Below, one piece after another: positions 4,455 to 5,613 of a DNA stretch of 5,613 bases. Position 1 is the stretch's first letter. The number at the start of each line of letters is the position of its first letter. The stretch spans positions 1 to 5,613 of the forward strand of contig JACPZN010000335.1 in assembly GCA_016195505.1 (NCBI GenBank), given 5' to 3'. A model generated the notes under the pieces. That model did no database searches, was not told where the DNA came from, and saw nothing but the letters and a program-made list of their open reading frames with translations. This DNA is from Nitrospirota bacterium (GTDB taxonomy: Bacteria > Nitrospirota > Nitrospiria > Nitrospirales > Nitrospiraceae). Both the position numbers and the translations under genes were made by a program.

Positions 4455-5613
4455 AGGTAACCCGACAGTCGAGGCGGAAGTCACGCTTGAAAGCGGTGCG
4501 ACGGGGCGGGCCGCCGTGCCGTCCGGGGCATCGACCGGCGAGAAAGAAGCGATCGAGCTGCGCGATGGCGACAAGAAGCGTTGGATGGGCAAAGGCGTTT
4601 CGAAGGCCGTTGTGAACATCAGCAAGGTAATCGCACCTGAGTTACTAGGCAAAGAGGCGTTCGCTCAGGCAGGAATCGATCAGACAATGATCGCCCTCGA
4701 CGGCACAAAGACGAAAGGGAAATTGGGCGCGAACGCGATCCTCGGCGTATCCTTGGCAGTGGCGAAGGCAGCGGCGAATGAAACGGGCCAGCCGCTCTAT
4801 CGCTATTTGGGTGGGACGAATGCGCGGGTGTTGCCGGTGCCGTTGATGAACATCATCAACGGCGGAGCCCATGCAGACAATCGGTTGGATCTCCAAGAGT
4901 TCATGATTATGCCGGTCGGGGCCAGTAGGTTCAGCGAGGCGCTCAGAATGGCCACAGAAGTATTTCATTCTCTGAAGGCGCTGTTGAAGAAGAAGGGGCT
5001 CAATACGGCGGTGGGCGACGAAGGCGGGTTTGCGCCTGATTTGCAATCTAATGAAGAAGCGCTAAGTCTGATCTCGCAGGCGATCGAAGAGGCTGGTTAC
5101 AAGACCGGGCAGGACATTGCTCTGGCGTTGGACTGCGCGGCGAGCGAGCTCTATGACAAAGGGTGCTATACGCTTGAAGCAGAGAAGAATCCGGAACGTT
5201 CGTCGGAAGAGATGATCAGCTATTACGGCAAACTTCTGGATCGCTATCCGATTCTCTCGATCGAAGACGGGTTGAGCGAGCTGGATTGGAAGGGTTGGAA
5301 GATGCTCACGGAAAAACTGGGGAAGCGGGTGCAACTCGTCGGAGATGATATCTTCGTCACAAACGTGGAAATTTTCTCAAGGGGAATCAAGGAGGGCATC
5401 GGCAACTCGATTCTGATCAAGCTGAACCAGATCGGGACGTTGACGGAAACGTTGGATGCGATTGAGCTGGCCAAGCGGTCCGGCTATACAGCGATTATCT
5501 CGCATCGATCCGGTGAAACTGAGGACACGACGATTGCGGATGTGGCGGTGGCGACGAACAGCGGATTGATCAAGACCGGGTCGTTGTCGAGGACGGATCG
5601 AGTGGCGAAGTAC
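4408..5613 (+). CDS. eno: Enolase, 3' end cut by window edge
   Basis: Enolase interconverts 2-phosphoglycerate and phosphoenolpyruvate in glycolysis and gluconeogenesis, using two magnesium ions. The window shows 402 codons in one open frame. The family usually has about 425-430 residues, so only some 25 are missing past KY at the edge. Landmarks are in order: DSRGNPTVE (14-22), the mobile loop SGASTGE (39-45), GGAHADN followed by LQEFMIMPVGA, and GDEGGF with Glu205. Then come the metal ligands Asp242 (LDCAASE), Glu286 (IEDGLSE) and Asp313 (VGDD), followed by Lys338 in KLNQ, SHRSGE (365-370) and Lys389 in IKTGS. All expected active-site residues are present. The start is the ATG at 4408 with GGAG 5 nt upstream. 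The first 47 bp are duplicated 595 bp upstream, so the gene appears rebuilt after the TA cassette split its original 5' end. No separate eno promoter is visible; transcription probably comes through gatB and the cassette. Confidence 0.97.
   Translation, partial: MSAIREIKGRQIVDSRGNPTVEAEVTLESGATGRAAVPSGASTGEKEAIELRDGDKKRWMGKGVSKAVVNISKVIAPELLGKEAFAQAGIDQTMIALDGTKTKGKLGANAILGVSLAVAKAAANETGQPLYRYLGGTNARVLPVPLMNIINGGAHADNRLDLQEFMIMPVGASRFSEALRMATEVFHSLKALLKKKGLNTAVGDEGGFAPDLQSNEEALSLISQAIEEAGYKTGQDIALALDCAASELYDKGCYTLEAEKNPERSSEEMISYYGKLLDRYPILSIEDGLSELDWKGWKMLTEKLGKRVQLVGDDIFVTNVEIFSRGIKEGIGNSILIKLNQIGTLTETLDAIELAKRSGYTAIISHRSGETEDTTIADVAVATNSGLIKTGSLSRTDRVAKY

Noticed and set aside
4389..5474. 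Minus-strand open frames across eno
   Set aside because: All lie antisense to a continuous 402-codon enolase frame with every expected active-site residue.

Overview
The window is a compact, entirely plus-strand gene cluster. In order it holds gatA (Glu-tRNA(Gln)/Asp-tRNA(Asn) amidotransferase subunit A), a DUF948/YtxG-like membrane protein, a YtxH-like membrane protein, gatB (subunit B), a two-gene RelE-type toxin-antitoxin (TA) cassette, and eno (enolase), which runs off the right edge. Sampled lines of the housekeeping genes are about 58-60% GC by hand count. The protein sequences, and the placing of a DUF948/YtxH pair between gatA and gatB with eno behind, suggest a free-living Gram-negative environmental bacterium. 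My best guess is the Nitrospirota (Nitrospira-like), but this is an inference from sequence feel, not a search result.

Positions 2-3793 look like one operon. gatA is followed by an 86-97 bp gap holding a G-rich imperfect repeat and a good ribosome binding site. The two small membrane-protein genes overlap by 11 nt, and the second overlaps gatB through an ATGA stop/start. GatA and GatB would act with a GatC encoded elsewhere to make Gln-tRNA(Gln) and/or Asn-tRNA(Asn). GatB carries about 30 extra residues at the junction between its catalytic half and its tail half.

The most striking region is 3794-4454. Nineteen bases after gatB comes a start codon and the first 47 bp of enolase, which then runs into foreign sequence and stops after 24 codons. 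A strong ribosome binding site overlapping the end of that remnant serves a 72-residue putative antitoxin, followed 4 nt later by an 87-residue RelE/ParE-superfamily toxin. Then, 32 nt further on, the same 47 bp occurs again with no mismatch as the start of the complete eno frame. The TA cassette has therefore been placed inside the 5' end of eno, and the start of the essential gene is rebuilt downstream. The repeats begin exactly at the ATG. The cassette is about 49% GC, lower than its flanks. Recombination between the repeats would remove exactly 595 bp and restore a normal gatB-eno junction.

No RNA genes, CRISPR arrays, insertion sequences, convincing rho-independent terminators or sigma-70 promoters were seen, and no stretch over 300 bases lacks a gene.
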